Shown one piece after another: positions 27,713 to 36,697 of a stretch of DNA of 64,000 nucleotides. Made by a program: the position numbers and the translations under genes. This DNA comes from Tannerella sp. (lineage in GTDB: Bacteria; Bacteroidota; Bacteroidia; Bacteroidales; Tannerellaceae): positions 1 to 64,000 of the forward strand of contig JAITVY010000098.1 of NCBI GenBank assembly GCA_031285565.1, written 5' to 3'. The notes under the pieces were generated by a model, which ran no database searches, had not been told where the DNA came from, and worked only from the letters and a program-made list of their open reading frames with translations. The stretch's first letter is position 1, and every line of letters begins with the position of its first letter.

Positions 27713-27751
27713 ATGGACGATCATTCGCGACCGTGTAAAAAAACTAACTAA
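27713..27751 (+). CDS. Possible 12-residue leader peptide upstream of corA
   Basis: In the corA leader an ATG opens a 12-codon frame, MDDHSRPCKKTN, ending in TAA at 27749-27751. Just after it, GAG...CTC at 27759-27781 can fold into a hairpin with nine pairs. Leader peptides ahead of Mg2+ transporters are known in enterobacteria (corL before corA). Whether this frame is translated is unknown. Confidence 0.3.
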   Translation: MDDHSRPCKKTN

Positions 27752-27758
27752 ACGAACG

Positions 27759-27781
27759 GAGTCATTACATTGTAGTGTCTC
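27759..27781 (+). promoter_or_regulatory. Hairpin in the corA leader
   Basis: GAG-T-CATTAC (27759-27768) pairs with GTAGTG-T-CTC (27772-27781) around ATT, with one T-T mismatch and one G-U pair. It lies between the small leader frame and the corA ribosome binding site (AGGAGG at about 27800-27806). Confidence 0.4.
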
Positions 27782-27810
27782 TGCTCAATAACTAATGAAA
27801 GGAGGCTACA

Positions 27811-28743
27811 ATGAGAACTTTTCTTTATTGCGAAAAAGGGTTTGTAGAAAAACCACAATGGCAACCCAATAGCTGGATTAATATTGAATGTCCTGATACC
27901 AGCGATCTTACCTATTTAACACAAGATTTAAAAGTCCCTGAATCTTTTTTAAATGACATTGCCGATACCGACGAACGTCCACGTATCGAAACAGAAGGCA
28001 ACTGGTTACTTACGATTTTACGTATTCCTGTCCCCAATAATATAAACGGGACAGATACGCCTTATACTACCGTACCGCTTGGCATTTTAACCAATAATGA
28101 GATATTCATTACGATTTGTTATTACCGGACTGAGATGTTAGCCGATTTTATCAGGTATTCACAAAGGAAGGAAATAAAAGTGCGTAATAAACTTGACTTA
28201 ATACTCCGGTTCCTTTATTCTTCTGCCGTATGGTTTCTGAAATACCTGAAGCAAATACAGATGGAAGTAAAAAATGCCGAACAACAATTACAGAAAAGTA
28301 TTCGGAATGAAGAATTACTTAACCTGATGAAATTACAAAGTACAATGGTTTACTTCAACACTTCTATTCATGGAAATCAGGTTGTTACCAACAAACTAAA
28401 AAACATTTTCAATGACACTGATTATTTAGACAAAGAGTTGTATGAAGATGTAATAATCGAACAGGAGCAGGCTTTCAGTACCGTAAAAATATATAGCGAC
28501 ATCCTTACGGGAACAATGGATGCTTTTGCTTCCATTATATCTAATAACGTCGGAATTATAATGAAACGCATGACAAGCCTTTCCATCATTTTAATGCTTC
28601 CAACCTTAATCGCCAGTTTCTACGGAATGAATGTTGATATTTATGTAGACCATTTTCCATATGCTTTTATATGTATTGTGATTACTTGCATCTGTCTTTC
28701 CGGATTTGCATTTTTTGTCTTCCGGAAGATAAAGTGGTTTTGA
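27811..28743 (+). CDS. corA: CorA-family divalent metal ion transporter
   Basis: A 310-residue transporter. A long soluble N-terminal domain is followed by a helical region and two C-terminal membrane helices (SIILMLPTLIASFYGMNVDIYV, then FICIVITCICLSGFAFFVF), with the family's YGMN selectivity motif near residue 271. CorA channels form pentamers in the inner membrane and take up Mg2+ (also Co2+ or Ni2+). The strong AGGAGG just upstream fixes the start at 27811. Its stop codon TGA abuts the stop of the convergent reductase gene with no base between. Confidence 0.9.
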   Translation: MRTFLYCEKGFVEKPQWQPNSWINIECPDTSDLTYLTQDLKVPESFLNDIADTDERPRIETEGNWLLTILRIPVPNNINGTDTPYTTVPLGILTNNEIFITICYYRTEMLADFIRYSQRKEIKVRNKLDLILRFLYSSAVWFLKYLKQIQMEVKNAEQQLQKSIRNEELLNLMKLQSTMVYFNTSIHGNQVVTNKLKNIFNDTDYLDKELYEDVIIEQEQAFSTVKIYSDILTGTMDAFASIISNNVGIIMKRMTSLSIILMLPTLIASFYGMNVDIYVDHFPYAFICIVITCICLSGFAFFVFRKIKWF

Positions 28744-29586
28744 TCAGAAATCCCGTTTATCCGGATCCAGTCCGGATCCTCCGATATAAGGGAGAGAGTT
28801 TATCTGTTCCATATCCTCCTGAGAAATTTCAAAATCAAACACATCACCATTTTCACTGATACGTGATGGCGTCACCGATTTAGGCAAAGGCAATGTGTTA
28901 TTCTGAAGACACCAGCGAATGCACAATTGAGCGACAGATTTTTCGTATTGCCCGGCAATATTTTTAAGTTGCGGATTTGTAAGCATACGTCCCGTCCCTA
29001 AAGGAGACCAGGCTTCGATTAGTATTTTATATTTCTTGCAAAAATCAACTGTTTCGTGCTGCATTTGTCCCGGATGGTATTCGATCTGATTTACTGCCGG
29101 AATAACATCCGCTGTTTCTATGAGTGCCTGCAAATGATGAGGTTTAAAATTACTTACACCAATTGCACGGATTCGTTTTTCTTTATAAAGCTTTTCAAAT
29201 GCACGCCAGGTTTCCTTATTGTATTTGGAACCATCATTTCCGATAGCAGGCCAATGAATCAGATAGAGATCAAGATATTCGACTCCCAGGTCGGATAGTG
29301 TTTTATCAAAAGTAGCTAATGTCGTATCATATCCTTTATCTGCATTCCATAGTTTGGAGGTAATGAAAAGTTCATTCCGCGGAATATTCGATTTTGAAAT
29401 TCCCTTCCCTACCCCTTTTTCATTTCCATACACAGACGCCGTATCAATATGACGATAACCGGCCTCAATTGCAGTACATACAGATTCCACTGCCGTATCA
29501 CCATCCGGAGTCTGCCAGGTACCGAATCCAATACAAGGAATCTCCGTGCCGTTATTTAATGTAAAAGTATCTTTTAATGATTTCAT
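28744..29586 (-). CDS. Aldo/keto reductase
   Basis: A 280-residue NADPH-dependent reductase of the AKR fold. Visible motifs are IGFGTWQTPDGD, the catalytic Asp/Tyr segment HIDTASVYGNEKGVGKGI, the Lys in FITSKLW, and the His in LYLIHWP. The C-terminal part has LCIRWCLQNNTLPLPKS, which binds the cofactor. It probably reduces small aldehydes or keto sugars such as 2,5-diketogluconate-type compounds; the substrate is not clear. It is transcribed towards corA and shares the junction TGATCA with it. Confidence 0.88.
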   Translation of the reverse strand: MKSLKDTFTLNNGTEIPCIGFGTWQTPDGDTAVESVCTAIEAGYRHIDTASVYGNEKGVGKGISKSNIPRNELFITSKLWNADKGYDTTLATFDKTLSDLGVEYLDLYLIHWPAIGNDGSKYNKETWRAFEKLYKEKRIRAIGVSNFKPHHLQALIETADVIPAVNQIEYHPGQMQHETVDFCKKYKILIEAWSPLGTGRMLTNPQLKNIAGQYEKSVAQLCIRWCLQNNTLPLPKSVTPSRISENGDVFDFEISQEDMEQINSLPYIGGSGLDPDKRDF

Positions 29587-29630
29587 CTGGTATATATTTT
29601 AAATGTTAATCACTTTTTATCTAAAACAAA

Positions 29631-30005
29631 TTAACAATCTGATTGTTCCCGATATTCTGCCTGTTTCTTTTTAGGTAATTTTTTAATCACCTCATCTACC
29701 GAATGCCGGATAAGATCAATAATCAATTTATCAGGGACATCACTCTCCAAAGTAACCCGATGCCAAAGTAAGGTAGTTGGTACATGTCCGGGACCTATAC
29801 CGTCAAACTTCTCACGAAGTTCGAGCGTATATTCAGGATCACACTTAAGATCTGCCCGGAAGACTCCGTCTTTAGGCTCAAGTGATATCATACAAAACAT
29901 CTTATCCATTACCTTAAAAACAAGCACCCTGTCATCAATAAAAGGAGTACTTTCTGTTGCCCCCTTTATAGCTAAACAATATTCCCTGAAGTTTTCAATG
30001 TTCAT
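29631..30005 (-). CDS. MmcQ/YjbR-family protein
   Basis: A 124-residue protein with the YjbR features: N-terminal FREYCLAIKGATESTPF, the middle segment KMFCMISLEPKD, LKCDPEYTLELRE, and the C-terminal W(H)RVTLESDVPDKLIIDLIRHS. This cyaY-like fold is proposed to bind DNA, but its role is not established. It stands 44 nt upstream of the reductase gene on the same strand. Confidence 0.85.
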   Translation of the reverse strand: MNIENFREYCLAIKGATESTPFIDDRVLVFKVMDKMFCMISLEPKDGVFRADLKCDPEYTLELREKFDGIGPGHVPTTLLWHRVTLESDVPDKLIIDLIRHSVDEVIKKLPKKKQAEYREQSDC

Positions 30006-30121
30006 ATATATTAATTCAAAATTTAATATTCAAGATTCCGAGGTCAATGTTTAAAAGAGACCTACCCTCAAACCTTCTCCTCTGGAAAGAAGGCTACAAC
30101 TATAAAATATAGATTGAAATC

Positions 30122-31045
30122 CTATTGGTAACTCTTTTTCTTATGATTAATTACTGCCCGCATTATAAATTCAGAAGATGTGTTTGCTGCCTGTATCTGA
30201 CCATAATTAAGTTGTCTGGCATCTTGTAATATCCTTTTATTACGGGTACCTCCTTTCACAATAATATATTTCTCAGCCTTTTCTTCCTGTACTACATCTC
30301 GGATTTCTGTCCGCTGCAAATAAAAATGCGAAATCATATGGTAAACAACTCCTTTCCCGTATTCAAACCTGACTAACACAGCATCTTCACCATACCGATC
30401 TTTCAGTTCTTCAGAGCGGACCAGCACTTTTACCTTATCCTTATTTAATACTCTGATAGGATATGAAATACCTTCAAGCCACCAGACAGGATTGGTTTCC
30501 TCATCAAGGAAACCTTTGATAACAGGATCTTCCGTATCAACGGTTTCTATCCGAACAACATCATCAGTCGTATACCTCCCGTTACCTCCCACGTATCCGG
30601 GAAAGCCTGTTTCTAAGACATATTTCAACGCCCAGTCACTTGTAATCAACTGCCCTCCCTTAGCGACAAAAGAAGCCAGACGTTTAGCTTGAGCCGGGGG
30701 AAAAGACGATGCACAATTTACAAAAACAGTTTGACCGGGTTTAAATTCCATCTTCTGAAGCTGGTCATGGTCCACTTTTATAAAGGGCAATTCGAGCGAC
30801 GGCAATACCAAATGGATATGATCAAATTCTCCATCAATTACAATTAAATCATTCTCAGTAATATTATCAAGTATATCCTTGTTGGATGGATCTTCGGCGA
30901 TTATTCTCTCTGTTATAATTTGTCCCGAAATCCTGTATGCCTCCAGCATTTTTTTATCTGCCTGAGGCAATTTTTTCTTCTGAGCGAATATGGAGACAAC
31001 CGATAATACCGATAAAAAAGTTATAACTATAAATTTTCTTCTCAT
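30122..31045 (-). CDS. Secreted glutamine-amidotransferase-like (GATase1-fold) protein
   Basis: A 307-residue exported protein with signal peptide ending SIFAQ. The body holds alternating strands and helices: NDLIVIDGE, GQTVFVNCASSFP and FVAKGGQLITSDWALKYVLE, followed by FEYGKGVVYHMISHFYLQR, a pattern seen in secreted GATase1-like proteins. A Cys in VNCASSF lies where the fold's nucleophile would be, but the full catalytic triad is not convincing. Function unknown. It is divergent from the serine hydrolase gene. Confidence 0.6.
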   Translation of the reverse strand: MRRKFIVITFLSVLSVVSIFAQKKKLPQADKKMLEAYRISGQIITERIIAEDPSNKDILDNITENDLIVIDGEFDHIHLVLPSLELPFIKVDHDQLQKMEFKPGQTVFVNCASSFPPAQAKRLASFVAKGGQLITSDWALKYVLETGFPGYVGGNGRYTTDDVVRIETVDTEDPVIKGFLDEETNPVWWLEGISYPIRVLNKDKVKVLVRSEELKDRYGEDAVLVRFEYGKGVVYHMISHFYLQRTEIRDVVQEEKAEKYIIVKGGTRNKRILQDARQLNYGQIQAANTSSEFIMRAVINHKKKSYQ

Positions 31046-31190
31046 TAAGATACTGTTTCAATTTTATTGCTAATCTAGCAATAACAAAAATACAATATAA
31101 AAAAATACTTTGTACAAAAACTGATCGGTTTGTGTTATTTTAAGTTTTGAAGAAAAGCCTGAAATTCATTAAATCATTTTTATTAATACC

Positions 31191-31222
31191 ATTGCTAATA
31201 TGTCGGAATTTAAGTAATTTTG
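31191..31222 (+). promoter_or_regulatory. Promoter of the serine-hydrolase cluster
   Basis: TAATTTTG at 31215-31222 is a full -7 match, and ATTG at 31191-31194 stands 20 nt upstream at the -33 position. The leader is about 120 nt and contains a 12-bp palindrome, GTTACATGTAAC at 31309-31320. The rest of the 304-nt gap between the divergent genes (31046-31349) shows nothing else I recognise. Confidence 0.6.
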
Positions 31223-31349
31223 TAAAAACTCATAATACACTTTTAAACGGCAACCATGAAACAAACATGCAAACTGGCCTACACCAGAGGTTTATGAATA
31301 TAGTGTGAGTTACATGTAACACTGATGTTAAAAAACAATAGATTTACAC

Positions 31350-32630
31350 ATGAAAAAAGTCATATTCATATGTCTGCTCTTTTTATCAGGCATAACTACG
31401 ATTGCATTTGCCCAGCAATCCAAACCACAAGCGTTTACATACACTGTAACTGATATAAATCAGTTGGGGATTGATAGTGACCGGTTAATATATATTGATC
31501 GGTTGCTGCAGGAATATGTCGACAAAGGCATCATTCCACAAGCGCTTACTTTTGTTGCCAGAAACGGAGTTGTAGTTCATAACAAAACTTTCGGCTGGAG
31601 TGATATAGAAAGCAAAAAGCCTTTGAATAAAAATGATATTTTTCGCAATTATTCGCAAACAAAAGCGATTACCAGTGTGGCGTTGATGACTTTATTCGAA
31701 CAGGGTAAGTTTCAGTTAGATGATCCCGTTTCGAAATACATACCCGAATGTACTGATGTTGTACTGGAACAATTAAATGAAGATGGAACATATACTACAC
31801 GTCCGGCAGCTTCCCCGGTTACAATCCGCCACTTGTTAAGCCACACATCCGGAATTGCAGGCAACCGTGATGTGCAGAAAATACGTCAGGAACAGATGAA
31901 TAAGCGTAATAATAAACCTTACGAAACCCTTGCCGAAGAGGTAAAAGATTTAGTTCAACTACCATTAAGCTTCGCCCCCGGTACGCAATGGAATTACCAT
32001 CCGGCGTCAGACGTATGTGGTTATCTGGTTGAATATTTCTCGGGTAAATCACTGCGTGACTATGTAAAAGAAACGATCCTGATACCATTGGAGATGAAAG
32101 ACTCCGACTGGTATTATCCTGAAAGTTACCGCCAACGAATGGTAACTGCTTACAATGAAAAGGAGGGTAAACTGGTTGCGCAATCCGATGTATGGAGCGG
32201 ACGAAACCCCTTCTCTACCGACACACGCTATTGCCAGGCCGGAACAGGTTTAAACGGCACGATCGAAGATTATGCCCGGTTTTGCCAAATGATAGTTAAC
32301 GGAGGTATATTCAATAACCAACGTATCCTGGGAGGACGAACGATTGAAATGATGAGCACGGACCAGCTTCCTCATCCTAATAATGGAGGAACGGATTTTT
32401 GTTTCGGACTAGGATTTAAAATATATCCGGATAAAGATAACGAGCTTAAAGGTATTCCGAATTTTGCATCAATGGTTTCACCGGGTTCACTCCAATGGGG
32501 AGGCTACTACAAAACCGATTATCTGATTGATCCTAAAGAAAATCTTATCATTTTGCTATATACAAACCGGATACCTGATACTAAAGTCTGGGAAAAATTT
32601 TTGAACACTGTATATCAGGCACTGGAATAG
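31350..32630 (+). CDS. Secreted class C beta-lactamase-fold serine hydrolase
   Basis: A 426-residue exported protein with signal peptide ending AFAQ. The catalytic SxxK is SQTK near residue 102 (NYSQTKAITSVAL), and the fold's later segments are present: IRHLLSHTSGI, FAPGTQWNYHPASDV near residue 217 (Tyr motif), and GTGLNGTIEDYARF. Members are esterases, D-aminopeptidases or penicillin-binding protein-like enzymes; true beta-lactam resistance is unlikely. Three secreted hydrolase genes follow one another here (45 and 87 nt gaps). Confidence 0.8.
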   Translation: MKKVIFICLLFLSGITTIAFAQQSKPQAFTYTVTDINQLGIDSDRLIYIDRLLQEYVDKGIIPQALTFVARNGVVVHNKTFGWSDIESKKPLNKNDIFRNYSQTKAITSVALMTLFEQGKFQLDDPVSKYIPECTDVVLEQLNEDGTYTTRPAASPVTIRHLLSHTSGIAGNRDVQKIRQEQMNKRNNKPYETLAEEVKDLVQLPLSFAPGTQWNYHPASDVCGYLVEYFSGKSLRDYVKETILIPLEMKDSDWYYPESYRQRMVTAYNEKEGKLVAQSDVWSGRNPFSTDTRYCQAGTGLNGTIEDYARFCQMIVNGGIFNNQRILGGRTIEMMSTDQLPHPNNGGTDFCFGLGFKIYPDKDNELKGIPNFASMVSPGSLQWGGYYKTDYLIDPKENLIILLYTNRIPDTKVWEKFLNTVYQALE

Positions 32631-32675
32631 AATTTACTCAGTCATTCAAATACTCATTATAAAACTTATATACTC

Positions 32676-34523
32676 ATGAATAAACACCATTTGAAACTTA
32701 TCTGTGCGATTCTCATTTTCGCATCCGGTGCAAACATGTTTGCTCAAAATACTCAGTTAATAGTCCGGGCAGATGATATGGGCGCATTTCATGCGGTAAA
32801 CGTCGCTTGTATCGAGGGATATCAGCAAGGGATTGAAACTGCGGTAGAAGTTATGGTCGTTACTCCCTGGTTTCCTGAAGCCGTAAAAATGCTCCGTAAA
32901 AATCCGGGTCTGGATGTAGGATTACATCTTACCATTACCAGTGAATGGGATAATATCAAATGGCGTCCCTTAACCCATTGTCCCAGTCTGATTGATCAAA
33001 ACGGCTATTTCTATCCTATGATGACTCTCAATCCGGCTTATCCTGGTCAGGCCATTACAGAAAACAAATGGAGTTTATCAGAAATAGAGCAAGAGTTCAG
33101 AGCACAAATCGAATTAGGGCTGAAAAATATACCTCAAATCAGTCATATTTCCGGTCACATGTTTTCAACCGGATTTGATCCTGAAGTCGTTAAATTGGTT
33201 AAACGGCTGGCTGAAGAATATAATCTCCCTGCAATGGATAGGGTTGACGCTACCGAACAATACAATTTCACTTTTGTCAGTTATGATGGCCCAAAAAAAA
33301 CGTCTGCAGAAAAAGAAGCTTCTTTTATCCGCATGCTGGAAAAACTGGAAACTGGGAAATCATATATGTTCCTCGACCATCCCGCTTATGACAATGATGA
33401 AATGCAGACTGTAGGTCATATTGGATATGAAGACGTCGCTGTTGACCGGCAAGGTGTTACGGATCTGCTCACCAGCGAAAAAGTTAAACAAGCAATAAAG
33501 GAACAGAATATAAAACTAATCACTTACAATGAATTAACGAAATCACTGCCGCGATCTACTCCTAAATCCGAGAAACTGAATGAAAAAGGAGTTACAAGCT
33601 TCCTGGATGCAGTGAAAAAAAACGGAATGGATTTACATAGCCTGATGATTGTGCGAAATGGAAAAGTGGTAGCCGAGCAGTGGCTGGGAGATCATGCTGC
33701 AAACAAACCACATGTAATGTTTTCGGTCAGCAAAACATTTACAGCTACAGCCATTGGCTTTGCCGCAGCAGAAGGAAAGCTGAAAGTAACAGATAAAGTG
33801 ATTTCGTTTTTCCCTGATAAATTACCCGCGCAAGTCAATGATAATTTAAAAGCTCTGGAAATTCGTCACCTGCTAATGATGTCGTCCGGACATGATGTAG
33901 AACCTGGAGCCGCAATTCGTAATTCGCCGGATACTGACTGGGTAGAAATGTTTCTTGCTGCTCCGTTTGAACACCAGCCGGGAACACATTATGTATATAA
34001 TAGTTTTGCGACATATATGCTTTCCGCTATTATCCAGAAGGTGACAGGTGAGAAGCTACTCGATTATCTGTATCCTCGTCTTTTCCGTCCATTAGGAATC
34101 GTCGGAGCGATCTGGGAAGAGAGTCCACAGGGAATAAATATCGGTGGATGGGGACTATATGTAAAAACGGAAGATATGGCCAAGCTGGGATTATTCATTA
34201 TGCAAAAAGGAAACTGGAACGGAGAACAATTATTGCCTGAATCATGGTTTAATGAAGCAACCCGTGCACATATAGAGTCTTTACCTGCAGGAACACGAAA
34301 AGAAGATCTGAAGATCAAGCCGAAAGACAGCGATTGGCTGCAAGGTTACGGGTATCAGATGTGGCGCAGCCGACATAATTCATTCCGGGCCGACGGAAAA
34401 GACGGACAGTTCATCCTTGTCTTACCGGAAAAGAACACTGTAATTGCTATCACTGCCAATATTGGCGATATGCAGGCAGAACTGAATCTGGTATGGAAAT
34501 ATATATTACCGGCACTTAAATAG
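32676..34523 (+). CDS. ChbG/YdjC-type deacetylase fused to a beta-lactamase-fold hydrolase
   Basis: A 615-residue secreted protein with signal peptide ending MFAQ. Residues of about 25-285 match the ChbG/HpnK/YdjC carbohydrate deacetylase family: IVRADDMGAFHAVN (metal-binding Asp pair), DVGLHLTITSEW, and ISHISGHMF with the His ligand. Residues of about 300-610 form a serine hydrolase domain with SVSKTFTA (SxxK), VYNSFATYML (YxN) and GGWGLYVKTEDMAKLG. The two activities could deacetylate an amino sugar and then remove an ester or peptide from the same polymer, for example cell-wall material. The joined frame has no internal break. Confidence 0.8.
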   Translation: MNKHHLKLICAILIFASGANMFAQNTQLIVRADDMGAFHAVNVACIEGYQQGIETAVEVMVVTPWFPEAVKMLRKNPGLDVGLHLTITSEWDNIKWRPLTHCPSLIDQNGYFYPMMTLNPAYPGQAITENKWSLSEIEQEFRAQIELGLKNIPQISHISGHMFSTGFDPEVVKLVKRLAEEYNLPAMDRVDATEQYNFTFVSYDGPKKTSAEKEASFIRMLEKLETGKSYMFLDHPAYDNDEMQTVGHIGYEDVAVDRQGVTDLLTSEKVKQAIKEQNIKLITYNELTKSLPRSTPKSEKLNEKGVTSFLDAVKKNGMDLHSLMIVRNGKVVAEQWLGDHAANKPHVMFSVSKTFTATAIGFAAAEGKLKVTDKVISFFPDKLPAQVNDNLKALEIRHLLMMSSGHDVEPGAAIRNSPDTDWVEMFLAAPFEHQPGTHYVYNSFATYMLSAIIQKVTGEKLLDYLYPRLFRPLGIVGAIWEESPQGINIGGWGLYVKTEDMAKLGLFIMQKGNWNGEQLLPESWFNEATRAHIESLPAGTRKEDLKIKPKDSDWLQGYGYQMWRSRHNSFRADGKDGQFILVLPEKNTVIAITANIGDMQAELNLVWKYILPALK

Positions 34524-34610
34524 GAAAAAAACCAAAATTCCTAAAGGGACATAAGAGAGAAAAGTTCAAAGGGCTTTATATTTAATTCAACGAATAAAAA
34601 AACATTTTGA

Positions 34611-36608
34611 ATGAAGACTTTTACTATACATCTATCAATATTATTACTTTGGGGAATCACAAGTTCCGTTTTTGCTGCTATACCACCAAGCACAACGCAA
34701 GCAGTCATAGATAAATTAGTGCAGGAGAATCCATCTAAAAAAATAGAGATTGAGAAAGGTGTACAACAAGTAGCCCGACTATGGCAAGATACAGATGGCG
34801 ATTCGCAGGTATTTATTGATTTCTGTTTGAAAAACTATATCACTGATTCCCGGGAGAAAGAAACCGTTTTCCTGAAGATAAGCGATTATCTGGAAGCCAT
34901 CAATGGGCATTTCAGTCAAATGTATCAAAAGCTGGGTTGGCATGTTACCATTGATACAGGCCCCATTCATCCGATCGATTATGAATTTTCGGCTTTAAGT
35001 CCGCAGGCACATCTGACAGAAGATTTATACAAAAGCAAAATTGCATTTACGATTGCTTTGAATTTTCCTAAACAGACTTTACAGGAAAAAGAGACATTAG
35101 GTAATGATCGTCTGGCATGGGCATATGCACGATTAGGGGATTGGTTTACCGAACGTATACCGACAGAAGTCAGCCAGCAAAATGCACTCGTTAGTAACGA
35201 TGCCGACCGGTATATTGATGCCTATAATATTTATATGGGAAAATTATTCAGCCCGAATGGAAAACATATTTTTCCTGAAGACATGATATTACTTTGTCAC
35301 TGGAACTTACGTGATGAAATAAAAACCAACTATAACAAAGGAAAAGAAGGCCTTGAGAAACAACGTACTGTTTATGAAGTTATGAAACGTATCGTAGCAC
35401 AGGATATTCCGAAAGAGGCGATCAACTCAAATGAATACGATTGGAACCCATATACAAATACACTTTTCAAAAGTGGCCGGAAAGTAGATGGGAATACAGA
35501 ATCTCCTGTACGCTATGAAAAAATGATTAACAATTTTCATGCGATGCAACGGGTAGATAAATACATGAATAATACTTTCATTGATCGTAAATTCAATGAC
35601 GACATGGAAGTAGCGCTCGAAGATGTTGAAGCCCTTTTCGACCGGTTTCTTTCAGCCCCCGAACTAAAGCAGGTAGGTCAGTTAATCAAAAAACGATTAA
35701 ACCGCAAACTGGAAGCCCATGATATATGGTATGACGGATTTAAAGCACGTGCTAATCTAGACGAAGCAAAACTGGATGAACAAATCCGTAAACTTTATCC
35801 AAATGCCGAAGCCATGGAAAAAGATCTTCCTAATATTTTGATTAAGTTAGGATATACTCCTGAGCGCGCACAATATTTAGCTGAAAAAATTGCCGTAGAT
35901 CCGGCCAGAGGTTCAGGACATGCAGCCGGAGCATCCATGAAAGAACAAAAGGCACGTCTGCGTACACGCATTCCGGCAGATGGCATGAACTACAAAGGCT
36001 ATAACATTGCTATTCATGAATTCGGGCATAATGTCGAGCAAACTATATCATTATATGACGTCGACTATTACATGCTCCAAGGGGTACCTAATACGTCTTT
36101 TACGGAAGCTTTGGCTTTTGTTTTTCAGAAACGCGATCTGAGTATCTTAGGAATTGAAAATAACGATCCGGATAAAGATGCGATGAATGTGCTCGACAAA
36201 GTATGGGGCCTTTATGAAATAGCAGGAGTATCCATGCTCGACATTGCTGTCTGGAAATGGATGTACGCCCATCCGGACGCAACAGCATTAGAATTGCAGG
36301 AAGCAGTTATCCGGTTATCTAAAGAGATCTGGAATAAATATTACGCACCTGTTTTTGGGGTAAAAGACGAAACCGTTTTGGCTGTTTATTCTCATATGAT
36401 CGGTTATCCCTTATATCTTTCGGCATATGCATTCGGACAGATTATCGAATTTCAGTTAGAAAATTATATGCAGGGAAAAGATTTCGCTTCGGAAGTTGAT
36501 CGTATCTTCAAATTAGGCAGACTTACTCCTAATGTATGGATTAAAGAGGCTACCGGCAAACCGCTATCTGTTGATCCATTACTGGAAGCTGTGCGAAAAG
36601 CGTTGTGA
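34611..36608 (+). CDS. Secreted zinc metallopeptidase candidate of the M3-like gluzincin type
   Basis: A 665-residue exported protein with signal peptide ending SVFA. The zinc site is AIHEFGHNVEQT near residue 469 (HExxH) with FTEALAFVFQ about 30 residues later as the likely third ligand. The C-terminal helix IGYPLYLSAYAFGQIIEFQL recalls the substrate-binding helix of M3 oligopeptidases. The long helical N-terminal half is not recognised. I infer a periplasmic or outer-membrane peptidase; the family name is uncertain. It is the last gene of the secreted-hydrolase cluster. Confidence 0.65.
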   Translation: MKTFTIHLSILLLWGITSSVFAAIPPSTTQAVIDKLVQENPSKKIEIEKGVQQVARLWQDTDGDSQVFIDFCLKNYITDSREKETVFLKISDYLEAINGHFSQMYQKLGWHVTIDTGPIHPIDYEFSALSPQAHLTEDLYKSKIAFTIALNFPKQTLQEKETLGNDRLAWAYARLGDWFTERIPTEVSQQNALVSNDADRYIDAYNIYMGKLFSPNGKHIFPEDMILLCHWNLRDEIKTNYNKGKEGLEKQRTVYEVMKRIVAQDIPKEAINSNEYDWNPYTNTLFKSGRKVDGNTESPVRYEKMINNFHAMQRVDKYMNNTFIDRKFNDDMEVALEDVEALFDRFLSAPELKQVGQLIKKRLNRKLEAHDIWYDGFKARANLDEAKLDEQIRKLYPNAEAMEKDLPNILIKLGYTPERAQYLAEKIAVDPARGSGHAAGASMKEQKARLRTRIPADGMNYKGYNIAIHEFGHNVEQTISLYDVDYYMLQGVPNTSFTEALAFVFQKRDLSILGIENNDPDKDAMNVLDKVWGLYEIAGVSMLDIAVWKWMYAHPDATALELQEAVIRLSKEIWNKYYAPVFGVKDETVLAVYSHMIGYPLYLSAYAFGQIIEFQLENYMQGKDFASEVDRIFKLGRLTPNVWIKEATGKPLSVDPLLEAVRKAL

Positions 36609-36627
36609 TTTGTGAATTGTTAATTAT

Positions 36628-36661
36628 TCATTAACCATTAATCACGAATCATTAACCATTA
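36628..36661 (+). repeat. Short direct repeat before ruvB
   Basis: TCATTAACCATTA occurs twice, at 36628-36640 and 36649-36661, at a 21-bp step, directly upstream of the ruvB -7 box. It may be a regulator's site or chance in AT-rich DNA. Confidence 0.4.
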
Positions 36662-36667
36662 TTTTCT

Positions 36668-36675
36668 TACCTTTG
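36668..36675 (+). promoter_or_regulatory. -7 box of ruvB
   Basis: TACCTTTG is a full TAnnTTTG match. It lies only 7 nt before the ATG at 36683, which would leave that start without a leader. This favours the next in-frame ATG at 36698 for RuvB. Confidence 0.55.
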
Positions 36676-36697
36676 TCCTCCAATGAAGTTATCTAAC

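Noticed and set aside
31256..31297. A 13-codon frame in the leader of the serine-hydrolase gene
   Set aside because: It has no ribosome binding site and no clear link to regulation; chance is likely.
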